A stretch of DNA of 64,000 nt from Haloferula sp. BvORR071 (GTDB taxonomy: Bacteria > Verrucomicrobiota > Verrucomicrobiia > Verrucomicrobiales > Akkermansiaceae), in NCBI RefSeq assembly GCF_000739615.1, contig NZ_BATP01000003.1:434001-498000 (forward strand), given 5' to 3'. This document shows positions 1 through 8,244 of this stretch, in pieces. The position numbers and the translations under genes were made by a program. The notes beneath the pieces were generated by a model. That model saw nothing but the letters and a program-made list of their open reading frames with translations, had not been told where the DNA came from and did no database searches. Each line of letters opens with the position of its first letter. Within the stretch, counting starts at the first letter, position 1.

Positions 1-411
1 CTGGGTGACGTCCCAGACTTGGGTGCGGAATTGCAGGCTGTTCCCGCCGGTGGCATCGAGCACCGGCTTGCCATCGACAATGAGTTGCACGCCGACCTTG
101 CCGGGGTGATTGCCGCCGGCGATGAGGAAGCAGATGTAGTTCTCGGTGATCTTGAAATCGGGAGAAGTCAGCGAGCCCTTCGCCACATCGCCGCCGTGAG
201 CCGAACAGGCCACCGAGTTCCCCGCATAGGCGGTCAGCGGAGCCGTGAGGCCATCAAGTTGGTCGCCATTGGGAGCCAGACCGAAGGCGGTGCCCTCTAC
301 CTTCCAATCACCGTAGCCATCGCCTTCGAAGGCTTGGAGGACGGTGGTGGCCGCCGGCGAGGCACCGGTGGCGAAAAGCATGGCAGAGGCGCAGAGCAAA
401 CGGGTTCTCAT
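1..411 (-). CDS. GH32-type fructanase/levanase, N-terminal fragment (runs off left edge)
   Basis: The open frame reads from an ATG at 411 to base 1 without a stop (137 codons). It begins with a signal peptide (MRTRLLCASAMLFATGASPAA). The next part resembles the beta-sandwich found ahead of the five-bladed propeller in many secreted GH32 fructanases and levanases: a 'FEGDGYGDWKVEGTAFG' segment, then 'SAHGGD', 'GSLTSPDFKI' and 'ICFLIAGGNH'. GH32 enzymes hydrolyse beta-fructosides such as levan, inulin or sucrose. The catalytic propeller with its WMNDPNG-type motif would lie left of the window, so activity cannot be judged. Export to the periplasm or outside is inferred from the leader. A related glycan-binding protein with the same N-terminal domain is a possible alternative. 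Confidence 0.75.
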   Translation of the reverse strand, partial: MRTRLLCASAMLFATGASPAATTVLQAFEGDGYGDWKVEGTAFGLAPNGDQLDGLTAPLTAYAGNSVACSAHGGDVAKGSLTSPDFKITENYICFLIAGGNHPGKVGVQLIVDGKPVLDATGGNSLQFRTQVWDVTQ

Positions 412-573
412 TCCGCGCAAGGCTAGCGGCGAAGGCGGGCTTGGCAATGATGGAGGGCGCTCGCAGAAGGCAGTTTTCGGCATCTTCCGCGGGACGGGGC
501 CAAAGTGGCAGATCTTTCAGGGATGACGCTGGCCGAGCTGGTCGGTTGCACGAAATTCCATCAAATCCCCCAT

Positions 574-1047
574 CTAGGGGAGTCCTGTGAATCGCGGCGC
601 AAAATCCCGGTAGTTGGGATTCTGCTCAATCCATTGCCGAGCGTTGGATTTGAGGTAAAGCTTGAGGGACTTCCCGGCCACTTCAATCGGGAAGAAATCA
701 GTCCGCATCCAAAGGAAATTCCTGGTCTGAATCGGGCCGACCTTCGACCACGGAATCAGCAGGGGCGGATGGCCCACGCGGAAGATGAGGAAAGGCACCA
801 TGTAGATTCCCTGCGCGCAGAAGGTGACTTGCAGGCAATTGTTGTATCCAGTCATCGGCGCGATCTGGAGGCTGAGCATCGAGAAGTCCGGTCCCAGGGG
901 TTTGTTGCGGGCGGTGTAGTCTCTCCCGAGCCGCGCCCAGCCGCCGAGGATCGAGATGATCCAGACCACGAAGCACCAGAAGGCAGGAAAGAGGATCAGG
1001 AAGAGCAGTGGTGCCAGTGCTGCCGGGTTCTTGATAAGGGCGTTCAT
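574..1047 (-). CDS. hypothetical membrane protein
   Basis: Encodes 157 residues from the ATG at 1047. A TTG at 1068 in the same frame is possible, but the ATG has GGAAG about ten bases upstream. One hydrophobic segment near residues 11-35 (APLLFLILFPAFWCFVVWII) is followed by a soluble part with several W, F and Y residues. I do not recognise a family. It is the last gene of a tightly packed minus-strand set (2352 to 574) of small membrane proteins and lies 25 bases after its neighbour, so co-transcription is likely. Function unknown. Confidence 0.6.
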   Translation of the reverse strand: MNALIKNPAALAPLLFLILFPAFWCFVVWIISILGGWARLGRDYTARNKPLGPDFSMLSLQIAPMTGYNNCLQVTFCAQGIYMVPFLIFRVGHPPLLIPWSKVGPIQTRNFLWMRTDFFPIEVAGKSLKLYLKSNARQWIEQNPNYRDFAPRFTGLP

Positions 1048-1072
1048 GCAAGTTGCTTCCGGCGACAATAGC

Positions 1073-1690
1073 TCACCAGCCCAAGGCCGGGAAATAGCGA
1101 ATAGCGACCGTCAGGAAGGTCATGATCCCAACAATGCCCGTGGTCCAGAGGAGTGCGCGCCAGGAGGACCGGCTCCTGCCAAGGAGAATGAAGGAAGAGA
1201 TTGCTGTGCAGAGGCCCGCTGGCATTCCCCAGATGCTGTACTTCATGGCGTAGTCTAGCCAGTAGTAGGGCAGATAAGCGCGCCAGCGCGATTGTGCATA
1301 GGCCTCAAATGCCTCTTGGTTAGCGGCAGACAGAGGTGTCTGGGGATTGATGCCCCTCAGAGCCTTGAAGTCCCGCTGATAGAGAAGCCAAGCGGATCGG
1401 GGAGCGAGAATCCGCCATTTAGAATGGGGCTCCTGTGCCATCTTGCGCGCGATTGCATTCCCGCACTTGCAATTCAGGACTTCGATGGTGCCGACCAAGG
1501 CCAAGCCTGCGACCGCAAATGCCATTGTAATCCATCTCAGCCAATGAACCCAAGGTCTGGAAACAGACACGAATTGATTCCAGCATCGCATGCAAAGTCC
1601 GCCCGTGCGCGCCGCGGTGGCAGAAAGGATGCTTGCCCCGCACTCCAAGCACTGGGCTTGGAGGGAATCCGATGGAGCTACGTCATTCAC
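1073..1690 (-). CDS. zinc-ribbon membrane protein of unknown function
   Basis: Encodes 205 residues from a GTG that overlaps the TGA of the upstream gene (GTGA, 1687-1690), which points to translational coupling. The N-terminus carries two CxxC pairs (CLEC near residue 15 and CMRC near 33), the layout of a small zinc ribbon. A transmembrane helix near 50-70 follows, then a CKCGN motif, a soluble stretch and two more hydrophobic helices (about 150-170 and 180-200). The family is not recognised. Zinc binding is inferred from cysteine spacing only. Confidence 0.65.
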   Translation of the reverse strand: MNDVAPSDSLQAQCLECGASILSATAARTGGLCMRCWNQFVSVSRPWVHWLRWITMAFAVAGLALVGTIEVLNCKCGNAIARKMAQEPHSKWRILAPRSAWLLYQRDFKALRGINPQTPLSAANQEAFEAYAQSRWRAYLPYYWLDYAMKYSIWGMPAGLCTAISSFILLGRSRSSWRALLWTTGIVGIMTFLTVAIRYFPALGW

Positions 1691-2352
1691 GAATGAAATG
1701 TCGGTTCATCCTGCAGCCAGCGTTTTCCGAAGCGGAGTATCCAGTGGCGGCATTGCGCATATCCAGCCAGAAGCCCGGACAAACCCGCGAACGGAATAAT
1801 CGTATAAGCCAATAGCCGCAGCCAGATCAGCAGCCAGTTCGGAACGGGCGAAGGCACACCCATTGAGCTACCATCGTCGTCCTTCGCACTGAAGACGCAG
1901 TCCCGCCATGACTTCGCGCCGGGCCTGAATTGCTCCGGTGTCGGCCTCCGCCAAAGTGGAGCGGGTGGAAGAGCCTCGAACATCGACTGCCTATATCTAA
2001 CGCCCTCGTCTTGGTGGGAGGTCACAAGCATCCAATCGATCTTGGCACAAGTGAGGCCTAACGCGCCGGCAAAGACTCCCGCGAGCAGCGCGGAGCGCGG
2101 GGTTCGCATTGCGAAGCGATACCAAACGCAAGATAGGGCCAGGAAGATCGGCCAAAGCACGGCCAAGAAACTCCCGCTGAAGATACTCGGCCAGCCGAAC
2201 TGACAAAGCGTAGCCAGCAAGCCGAGCATCAGGCCTAGGGGCAGCAGAGCGCAGCACCATTGAACGATCTGCCGCCACAGCGATGCCGCTTCTATTAACG
2301 CGGCAACATACTCGGAAATGCCGGGAGCTGTTTTCTGCGAACCTCGATCCAT
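1687..2352 (-). CDS. hypothetical multi-pass membrane protein
   Basis: Encodes 221 residues from ATG at 2352. At least four hydrophobic segments are visible: roughly 32-50, 55-80, 88-105 and 170-195. A polar loop of about 60 residues between the third and fourth carries several W, P and R residues. It is the first gene of the overlapping set 2352-574 and is coupled to the zinc-ribbon protein by a four-base overlap. No catalytic motif or known family is recognised. A role together with the neighbouring membrane proteins is only inferred from gene order. Confidence 0.65.
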   Translation of the reverse strand: MDRGSQKTAPGISEYVAALIEAASLWRQIVQWCCALLPLGLMLGLLATLCQFGWPSIFSGSFLAVLWPIFLALSCVWYRFAMRTPRSALLAGVFAGALGLTCAKIDWMLVTSHQDEGVRYRQSMFEALPPAPLWRRPTPEQFRPGAKSWRDCVFSAKDDDGSSMGVPSPVPNWLLIWLRLLAYTIIPFAGLSGLLAGYAQCRHWILRFGKRWLQDEPTFHS

Positions 2353-2515
2353 GACCAGAATGAGAAGCTAACAACCCGGTGAGACGGGAGGATGAAGCCA
2401 CGATGAAAAAGAGGCGTCGTCCAAGCTCCGGCTGGTTCCGGGCGGCACTATGGCAGCACTTCCGGAAAAACGGACTATCCCGCACCACAGCTTCTGGAGC
2501 GTTCGACGATCTGAA

Positions 2516-2761
2516 TCACATCGACCAGAGCGGACCTATGCCCATCCCGCGCTCGAGCTTGGCCCCGACGGTGATCACGCCGATGCCTAGGATCAACTGG
2601 AAGAGGATGACAAACCAGAAGAGGCAACCACTATCCTCGCGGGTCACCTCCGCATCCGACGGGCGGCCCTTGAGTGTGATAAGGGCAAGCAGATCGGCTC
2701 GCCCCGACTTGATGTTCGCAAGGGTGTAGAGGAGGATGAAGATACCGGCGAGGCAGCTCAC
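2516..2761 (-). CDS. small two-helix membrane protein, hypothetical
   Basis: Encodes 81 residues if translation starts at the GTG at 2761. No ATG lies in frame upstream, although the frame stays open for a while, so the start is uncertain. Two hydrophobic helices are evident: residues 3-16 (CLAGIFILLYTLAN) and 46-66 (CLFWFVILFQLILGIGVITV). A polar loop lies between them. The protein ends shortly after 'KLERGMGIGPLWSM'. It lies 163 bases upstream of the membrane-protein set and may or may not be in the same transcript. Family not recognised. Confidence 0.45.
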   Translation of the reverse strand: MSCLAGIFILLYTLANIKSGRADLLALITLKGRPSDAEVTREDSGCLFWFVILFQLILGIGVITVGAKLERGMGIGPLWSM

Positions 2762-2880
2762 GCCTTGATAGAAGCAGGAGCCCCGGGATGGGGCGATTAC
2801 AATCGAACGGACGGAATCGATGCAGACCTGCCTTTGCCCATGAAAAAGGCGTGGCCCCCTGTTGGAGACCGCGCCTTGAG

Positions 2881-2932
2881 AAATTAAGCGAAGATCTAAG
2901 ATCGCTTCGTCCGCACAGAGGACTGTGCGGAC
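2881..2932 (-). terminator. tandem hairpins downstream of icd
   Basis: Reading along the minus strand just past the icd stop, a perfect 10-bp stem (2909-2918 with 2923-2932, 4-base loop) is followed by a second stem (AAGCGA/TCGCTT, 2886-2891 with 2902-2907) and then AATTT. The T-run is weak. This may be an intrinsic terminator of moderate strength or a 3'-end stabilising structure for icd. Confidence 0.5.
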
Positions 2933-2938
2933 TACTTC

Positions 2939-4219
2939 TTACATCGCCTTGATGATGGCGTCGCCGAACTCGGAGCACTTCACTTCCTTCGCGTCGTCCA
3001 TCAGGCGGGCGAAGTCGTAGGTGACGGTCTTCGCGCTGATGGCGCCGTTGACGCCCTTGATGATGAGGTCGGCAGCCTCGGTCCAGCCGAGGTGGCGGAG
3101 CATCATCTCGCCGGAGAGGATGACGGAGCCGGGGTTGACCTTGTCCTGGTTGGCATACTTCGGCGCGGTGCCGTGGGTGGCTTCGAAGATCGCGTGGCCG
3201 GTGACGTAGTTGATGTTACCGCCGGGAGCGATGCCGATGCCGCCGACGCAAGCGGCGAGGGCGTCCGAGATGTAGTCGCCGTTCAGGTTCAGGGTGGCCA
3301 CCACGGAGTATTCCGCCGGGCGGGTCAGGATCTGCTGGAGGAAAGCGTCGGCGATGACGTCCTTGATGATGATGCCGGCGCCGCGCTTGCCTTCCGGGAT
3401 CTTGCACCATGGGCCGCCGTCGATTTCGACCGCGCCGTATTCCTTCTTGGCGAGCTCGTAGCCCCAGTCACGGAAGCCACCTTCGGTGAACTTCATGATG
3501 TTGCCCTTGTGGACGAGAGTGACGGAGTCCTTGCCCTCGGCGATCGCGTATTCCATCGCGGCGCGGACGAGGCGCTCGGTGCCTTCTTCGGACACGGGCT
3601 TGATGCCGTAGCCGGCGGTGGCGGGGAAGCGGACCTTCTTGGCGAGGGCCGGATACTTCTCCTTGAGGAAGTCGCCGAAGGCCTTGGCCTCGTCGGTGCC
3701 GGCCTTGAACTCAATGCCAGCGTAGATGTCTTCCGTGTTTTCGCGGAAGATGACCATGTCGGTCAGGTCAGGGCGCTTCACCGGGGAAGGCACGCCATCG
3801 AACCAGCGCACGGGGCGGAGGCAGACGTAGAGATCGAGGATCTGGCGCAGGGCCACATTCAGGGAGCGAATACCGCCGCCGACCGGAGTGGTCAGCGGGC
3901 CCTTGATGCCGACGAGGTACTCGTCGAAGGCCTTCAGGGTGTCGTCGGGAAGCCAGGCCTTGCCGAGGTCCGAGACCTTGTCCTTGAACATGTCGTAGGA
4001 CTTCTCGCCGGCGAGCACTTCGAACCAGGAGATCTTGCGCTTGCCGCCGTAGGCCTTTTCGACCGCGGCATCGAACACCCGGACCGAGGCTTTCCAGATG
4101 TCTGGACCCGTGCCGTCGCCTTCGATGAAGGGGATCACGGGCTGGTCAGGCACGTTCAATTTACCATCCTGAATGGTGATGCGGTCTCCGGCGGGCGGGG
4201 TCAAATGTTCGTAAGACAT
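2939..4219 (-). CDS. icd: NADP-dependent isocitrate dehydrogenase
   Basis: Encodes 426 residues from ATG at 4219; the frame opens further upstream, but homologues start near '[14 protein letters not shown]'. It catalyses oxidative decarboxylation of isocitrate to 2-oxoglutarate in the cytosolic TCA cycle. Family signatures are clear: the N-terminal '[14 protein letters not shown]', the '[19 protein letters not shown]' substrate-binding region and the 'GNINY...[15 protein letters not shown]' stretch. The N-terminal 'VCLRPVRWF' and the overall length (E. coli Icd is 416) fit the bacterial NADP type. It is transcribed alone, with its start facing the DnaA-box-rich gap and paired hairpins after its stop. 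Confidence 0.95.
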   Translation of the reverse strand: MSYEHLTPPAGDRITIQDGKLNVPDQPVIPFIEGDGTGPDIWKASVRVFDAAVEKAYGGKRKISWFEVLAGEKSYDMFKDKVSDLGKAWLPDDTLKAFDEYLVGIKGPLTTPVGGGIRSLNVALRQILDLYVCLRPVRWFDGVPSPVKRPDLTDMVIFRENTEDIYAGIEFKAGTDEAKAFGDFLKEKYPALAKKVRFPATAGYGIKPVSEEGTERLVRAAMEYAIAEGKDSVTLVHKGNIMKFTEGGFRDWGYELAKKEYGAVEIDGGPWCKIPEGKRGAGIIIKDVIADAFLQQILTRPAEYSVVATLNLNGDYISDALAACVGGIGIAPGGNINYVTGHAIFEATHGTAPKYANQDKVNPGSVILSGEMMLRHLGWTEAADLIIKGVNGAISAKTVTYDFARLMDDAKEVKCSEFGDAIIKAM

Positions 4220-4329
4220 GGTATCGGGAAAAGCCGCGCGGAGTGAACAGGGCGGGAGAGGCGGCGTCAAAAGCAATCCAAGCCTAAAAGCCGTGGCCTC
4301 AATGCTTTTCCACGTTCTTCCGGGGCCGT

Positions 4330-4338
4330 TGTGAATAA
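4330..4338 (-). promoter_or_regulatory. DnaA box (TTATTCACA)
   Basis: Exact consensus match on the minus strand. The flanking bases extend it to TGTGAATAAGTTG (4330-4342), one base different from the other two extended boxes. Confidence 0.65.
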
Positions 4339-4551
4339 GTTGAGAACAAGGCGGAAATTACCATCCAGGGGGAAAGCAGGCCCCGGGCCGGAATTTGAGG
4401 GGGAATTCCATCTCCCCCGAACGCGCGAGAGCCTGATTGGTGTGGGCGGTCCGAGTTGTTCACGCTCGTGGAATGCAGCAGACGCGTCCCCATTTTACAC
4501 AAACCATTCACCCACAAGGCCTAGCAAAGTTACAAAACCGTTTCACACCGA

Positions 4552-4571
4552 CTATCCACAAGTTATTCACA
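4552..4571 (+). promoter_or_regulatory. overlapping pair of DnaA boxes
   Basis: CTATCCACA (4552-4560, one mismatch) abuts CAAGTTATTCACA (4559-4571), which holds an exact TTATTCACA. This tandem arrangement is typical of the high-affinity core of bacterial origins. Confidence 0.65.
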
Positions 4572-4660
4572 TTCTGTGAGCGCGAATGTGGAGAGTTTCG
4601 CGAGGCGTCCCAAATCCTTTAAACAGCGCGGCTTGAGAGCCAACTGTGGGCAAAACCACT

Positions 4661-4669
4661 TGTGAATAA
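4661..4669 (-). promoter_or_regulatory. DnaA box (TTATTCACA)
   Basis: Exact consensus match on the minus strand; extended form TGTGAATAACTTG (4661-4673) is the reverse complement of the 13-mer at 4559-4571. Confidence 0.65.
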
Positions 4670-4696
4670 CTTGCCGAAAACTCCCCTGCAAGGCCT

Positions 4697-5029
4697 TCAG
4701 GGTCCGCGACGGATCAGGATACTGGCACCCGGTCGAGCGGCAGATCCCCCACCCAATCCGAGGAGACGGAGGATGCCGCCGAGGATCTTCGCCACCACGA
4801 TGAAGGCCACTACGAAAACGCCGATCACGGCGAGGATGGCTACCGCCACGATTCCGAGGAAAACCCATAGCGGCCACCAGCGCTTGTCCAAGCGGAAGAT
4901 CTGCCCCTGGAGGGCGGCGCGCCACGCGTCGGCTCCACCGCGCTGGGGCGGTGTCTGCGCATCGCGTGATGGCGGCGGGGCGGGGCTGCCGTCGATTTCC
5001 AAGACTTCGGCTTCGATCGTGTCGGGCAC
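4697..5029 (-). CDS. small membrane protein of unknown function
   Basis: Encodes 110 residues from ATG at 5029. A proline-rich, acidic N-terminus (about 1-50) precedes 'RLDKRWWPLWVFLG' and one long hydrophobic region (about 53-90, VAILAVIGVFVVAFIVVAKI), enough for one or two helices. The end is glycine-rich (LLGLGGGSAA). The family is not recognised. It lies 143 bases downstream of rho on the same strand, with the candidate origin immediately after it. Coding potential is supported by the clean membrane segment and lack of a better overlapping frame. Confidence 0.55.
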   Translation of the reverse strand: MPDTIEAEVLEIDGSPAPPPSRDAQTPPQRGGADAWRAALQGQIFRLDKRWWPLWVFLGIVAVAILAVIGVFVVAFIVVAKILGGILRLLGLGGGSAARPGASILIRRGP

Positions 5030-5172
5030 GGCGACTAGTTTCGCTGATCCGGCGGCAGGGGCAATTCGAAGTTTGCGGGGAAGTTGGAAGCGGGGTGGCG
5101 GCAGAAATCGAAAACCGGATGGCTGAGGTCATGCCGGCCACTCCTCTTCGTCCTAGAGGGAGGTAGCGCTTA

Positions 5173-7122
5173 TCATCCCTTAATCTCCAGCAGCATCTGC
5201 GGGTTGTTCGGGAACTTCTTCAGGAAGTAAGTCAGGCGCTCCATGGCCTCGACCGGACGGTGGCCGGAGAGGCCGCGGCGGATGAGGTGGATCTTGTGCA
5301 GGGTGTGCTCGGGCAGGAGCAGTTCCTCGCGGCGGGTGCCGGACTTGAAGATGTCCACAGCGGGGTAAATGTAGTTCTCGGCGATCTTGCGATCGAGGAC
5401 GAGTTCCATGTTACCAGTACCCTTGAACTCTTGGAAGATCGCTTCGTCCGCGCGGCTGTTGGTCTGGATCAGCGCGGTGGCGAGGATGGTCAGCGAGCCG
5501 GCTTCGCGGGTATTGCGGGCGGCGGCGAAGAGGCGGCGCGGGATCTCGAGAGCGCCCACGGTGATACCACCGCTGCCGATGCCGCGACCCTGCGAGCGCA
5601 TGCCGCCATTGTAGGCGCGGGCCAGACGAGTGATGGAATCCATCAGCAGGAAGACGTGCTTGCCGGCTTCCACGAGGCGCTTGGCGCGCTCGATGCACAT
5701 CTCGGCGATGCGGCAGTGGCTGCGCGCGCCTTCGTCATTCGAGCTGGCGTAGATCTCCGCACCGGGAAGGGTGCGGCGGAATTCGGTAACTTCTTCCGGC
5801 CGCTCGTCGACGAGCAGGATCATGAGATGCATCGTCTCGTCGTGCAACTCGCGCACGGCTTCGGCGATGTGCAGGAGCAAGGTGGTCTTGCCCGAGCGTG
5901 GCGGCGAGACGATCAAGCCGCGCTGGCCGCGGCCGACCGGTGCCATGAGATCCAGCACGCGGGTGGTGAAACGCTCGGGAGTGGTCTCGAGGCTGATCCG
6001 CTTGTTCGGATTCACCGCCTTGAGTTCTTCGAAGGCAGGGAGCTTCTTCGCATCATCGGGAGTCAGGCCATTGATGGAAGTGATCTCCACCAACTGCTGG
6101 CCACGGGATCCGTCTTGGGCAAGGCCATGAATCCACACGCCAGGACGCAAGCCACTGCGGCGCACCATCTCCGGCGAAACGAAAACGTCGTCGCGGGCTT
6201 GCTCGAAATTCTTGTTGGGCACGCGCAGGAAGCCGAAGCCCTTTGGCGCGAGTTCCAGCATGCCGTTCACCTCGACCTTCGGGCCGCTGAAGGCTGGCTG
6301 TTTCTCGACGGGTTCCGACCGCTCTCCCCCACCCTGACGCTCGGGGCGCTCTTGGCGTTCGGGACGTTCCGAACGCTCTTGGCGCTCGGCGCGTTCTCCT
6401 TGGTCGCCACCGCCGCCCCCACCACCATGGCGGGTGTCACGCTCGCGTTCACGGCGCCGCTTGCGACGACGCTTGCGGCGTTCCCGGTTGGCTTCGGTGC
6501 GGTCCTTGGGACCACCGTCCTGGCGATCTTGCTGGCGATCCTGTTGGCGATTCTGGTTTTGATTCTGATCGCGTTCACCGCGGGGCTCGCGTTGCTCGCG
6601 GGGTTCACGGTGCTCGCGCTCGCGCGGCTCACGATCCCGGTCTCGGTCGTCACGCTGGACGCGGCCACCACCGGGCACGCGACCAAAAGATTGCTTGGTC
6701 TCCGAAGAAGAAGCTTCGGCAGACTTCGACTCAACTGAAACCTGCGCGGCAGGTGCGGGAGCAGGCTTGGCTTCCTCCCGGGGAGCTGGTGCGGACACCG
6801 GTGGTTCGGCGATCGCGAATGATTTCTCTTCCGCAGGCGCTGCCTTCTTGGCGGCTTTCTTCGCCACCTTCTTGGCCTTGGGGGCAACAGCCTCCATCGG
6901 CACATCCAGTGGGAGAACCGCTTGAGCCGGCATGGATTCCGCCTCACTCGACTTCGCCACCTTCTTCGTTGCCTTCTTGGCAGTCGCTTTCTTCGCGACC
7001 TTGGCCGCAACCTTCTTGGCGGCTTTCTTGGCCGTCTTCTTGGCAGCGGGTTTGGATTCGGCGGACGAAGTATCCGCGGCGGGTTCGTAGCCGGCGGTGT
7101 CCTGGGGCGTGTTATGGCTCAT
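5173..7122 (-). CDS. rho: transcription termination factor Rho with extended disordered N-terminus
   Basis: Encodes 649 residues from ATG at 7122. Rho is a hexameric RNA-dependent ATPase that terminates transcription. Residues from about 285 match the conserved core: the RNA-binding OB fold ('NGMLELAPKGFGFLR'), the Walker A loop near 400-412 ('VSPPRSGKTTLLLHIAEA'), 'LLVDERPEEVTEFRR' and the Q/R-loop region 'DSITRLARAYN...GGITVGAL'. E. coli Rho has 419 residues; the extra 230 or so are N-terminal. Residues 24-95 hold repeated KKAAKK-type motifs, and 140-270 are rich in R, E, Q and D. It starts 31 bases after yebC and may be co-transcribed with it. Confidence 0.95.
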   Translation of the reverse strand: MSHNTPQDTAGYEPAADTSSAESKPAAKKTAKKAAKKVAAKVAKKATAKKATKKVAKSSEAESMPAQAVLPLDVPMEAVAPKAKKVAKKAAKKAAPAEEKSFAIAEPPVSAPAPREEAKPAPAPAAQVSVESKSAEASSSETKQSFGRVPGGGRVQRDDRDRDREPREREHREPREQREPRGERDQNQNQNRQQDRQQDRQDGGPKDRTEANRERRKRRRKRRRERERDTRHGGGGGGGDQGERAERQERSERPERQERPERQGGGERSEPVEKQPAFSGPKVEVNGMLELAPKGFGFLRVPNKNFEQARDDVFVSPEMVRRSGLRPGVWIHGLAQDGSRGQQLVEITSINGLTPDDAKKLPAFEELKAVNPNKRISLETTPERFTTRVLDLMAPVGRGQRGLIVSPPRSGKTTLLLHIAEAVRELHDETMHLMILLVDERPEEVTEFRRTLPGAEIYASSNDEGARSHCRIAEMCIERAKRLVEAGKHVFLLMDSITRLARAYNGGMRSQGRGIGSGGITVGALEIPRRLFAAARNTREAGSLTILATALIQTNSRADEAIFQEFKGTGNMELVLDRKIAENYIYPAVDIFKSGTRREELLLPEHTLHKIHLIRRGLSGHRPVEAMERLTYFLKKFPNNPQMLLEIKG

Positions 7123-7153
7123 TCAAAAAAAGGGTCGAAAGCTGGCAAGCAGC

Positions 7154-7906
7154 TCAGTGGTCGAGGGCGACGAGAACTTCGTCTGCCACTTCGAAATTGG
7201 TGAAAACATTCAGGGTGTCGTCGTAGGCATCCAGCAGGTCGTAGAGCTTCATCACCTGCCGCGCGATCTCAGTGTCCGCGACGATGGATGGATTTTGCGG
7301 AACGGACACGAGCTTCTCCGCTGCAATGGTAAAACCGGCAGTGCGTAATTGAGCCGCCACGGCGGCAAGTTCGGTCGGCGATGTATATACAAGATGCTCC
7401 TCTTCGTCGCTCCGGACATCGTCGGCACCGGCGAGGATCGCGGCATCCATCATCTGGTCCTCACCGATGTCTTGCGCAGAAATACGAATCTCGCCCTTGC
7501 GGTCGAATTGATAGGAGACGCTGCCGGGAGTGGCGACGCTGCCGCCATTCTTTGAAAAGATCGAGCGGATGTCCGCCGCGGTGCGGTTCAGATTGTCGGT
7601 GGCGGCCTCGATCAGGAAGCCGATTCCCGCGGGGCCGTAACCCTCGTAGGCAACTTCTTGGATCGCTTCGCCACCCAGTTCTCCGAGGCCCTTCTTGATC
7701 GCGCGGTCGATGTTGTCCTTCGGCATCGAGACCGCCTTGGCATTGTCCACGGCGGCGCGAAGACGGGCATTCATGCCGACATCTCCGCCACCGGCACGCG
7801 CCGCGAGCGCGATTTCATGGGCGCACTTACTGAACACCCTGCCTTTGATGACGTCGACGCGAGCCTTGATGTGCTTGACCTTCGACCACTTGTTGTGACC
7901 AGCCAT
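7154..7906 (-). CDS. yebC: YebC/PmpR/TACO1-family protein
   Basis: Encodes 250 residues from ATG at 7906, the usual length for this family. It opens with the hallmark 'MAGHNKWSKVKHIKARVD' and continues with 'GRVFSKCAHEIALAARAGG', 'MPKDNIDRAIKKG' and 'YEGYGPAGIGFLIEAATDN'. Members act in the cytosol; they have been described as transcription regulators and, more recently, as ribosome-associated factors that help translate difficult stretches. Which role applies here cannot be read from sequence. Its place directly upstream of rho with a short gap suggests shared transcription. Confidence 0.93.
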   Translation of the reverse strand: MAGHNKWSKVKHIKARVDVIKGRVFSKCAHEIALAARAGGGDVGMNARLRAAVDNAKAVSMPKDNIDRAIKKGLGELGGEAIQEVAYEGYGPAGIGFLIEAATDNLNRTAADIRSIFSKNGGSVATPGSVSYQFDRKGEIRISAQDIGEDQMMDAAILAGADDVRSDEEEHLVYTSPTELAAVAAQLRTAGFTIAAEKLVSVPQNPSIVADTEIARQVMKLYDLLDAYDDTLNVFTNFEVADEVLVALDH

Positions 7907-8244
7907 GATCGCTGAGAAAAAACTGAAAACGGGAGTACGGCGCTACGCTGAGGCGCGTGCCATTTCCCTGTTAGGAAATGCGTGAATGGGATTTGGGGAA
8001 CGACGAGGGCCGGGTATGGGGAATTCCTGCCCAGTGCGAGAATGGTCGCGGCAAGATTTTCAAACCCGGAGGCGACTGCAAAACCCGCAACCGCCAAGTC
8101 CATCGGACAGCGGAACTTTGCCTCTCTTCCGCCATTTGGCAAAGCAAAAATTTCGCCGCGGCATCACGCGATTTCGCGTCCCGCAGGCGGCCGAATCTTT
8201 TTAAAATCAGGCCCCGGGCGGATATACCCGGTTAAAATTGTGGC
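7907..8244. other. gene-free gap, 338 bp
   Basis: Lies between the yebC start and the hydrolase stop. Several overlapping short frames exist on the plus strand, but none has recognisable protein features and they compete with each other. It holds AT-richer patches near 8140-8240 (for example CTTTTTAAAATC). The promoter of yebC-rho should lie at its left end. No clear hairpin terminator or RNA gene was seen. Confidence 0.5.

Larger units (their letters stand above)
4220..4696. other. oriC: candidate chromosomal replication origin (DnaA-box cluster)
   Basis: This 477-bp gap holds no convincing gene and is AT-richer than its surroundings; bases 4501-4580 are about 43% G+C by count. It contains three exact matches to the DnaA box TTATNCACA (4330-4338 minus, 4563-4571 plus, 4661-4669 minus), a one-mismatch box CTATCCACA (4552-4560) and weaker ones (TTTTACACA at 4493-4501, CTCTCCACA on minus at 4587-4595). 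Two of the exact boxes share an identical 13-mer, CAAGTTATTCACA; the third differs at one base. Roughly 0.01 exact boxes would be expected by chance in 340 bp. DnaA-dependent regulation of icd is the alternative. dnaA and dnaN are not in the window. Confidence 0.6.

Noticed and set aside
2379-2729. 116-codon plus-strand frame
   Set aside because: Overlaps the minus-strand two-helix membrane protein, and its Ser/Arg-rich product has no recognisable features.
3092-4246. Long plus-strand open frame (384 codons)
   Set aside because: It lies opposite icd, whose protein is clearly conserved; it has skewed composition and no recognisable domain, as expected for an antisense shadow in GC-rich DNA.
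5260-6738. Long plus-strand open frame (492 codons) opposite rho
   Set aside because: The minus-strand Rho core is unmistakable. The antisense frame is repetitive L/A/T text mirroring the R/E repeats.
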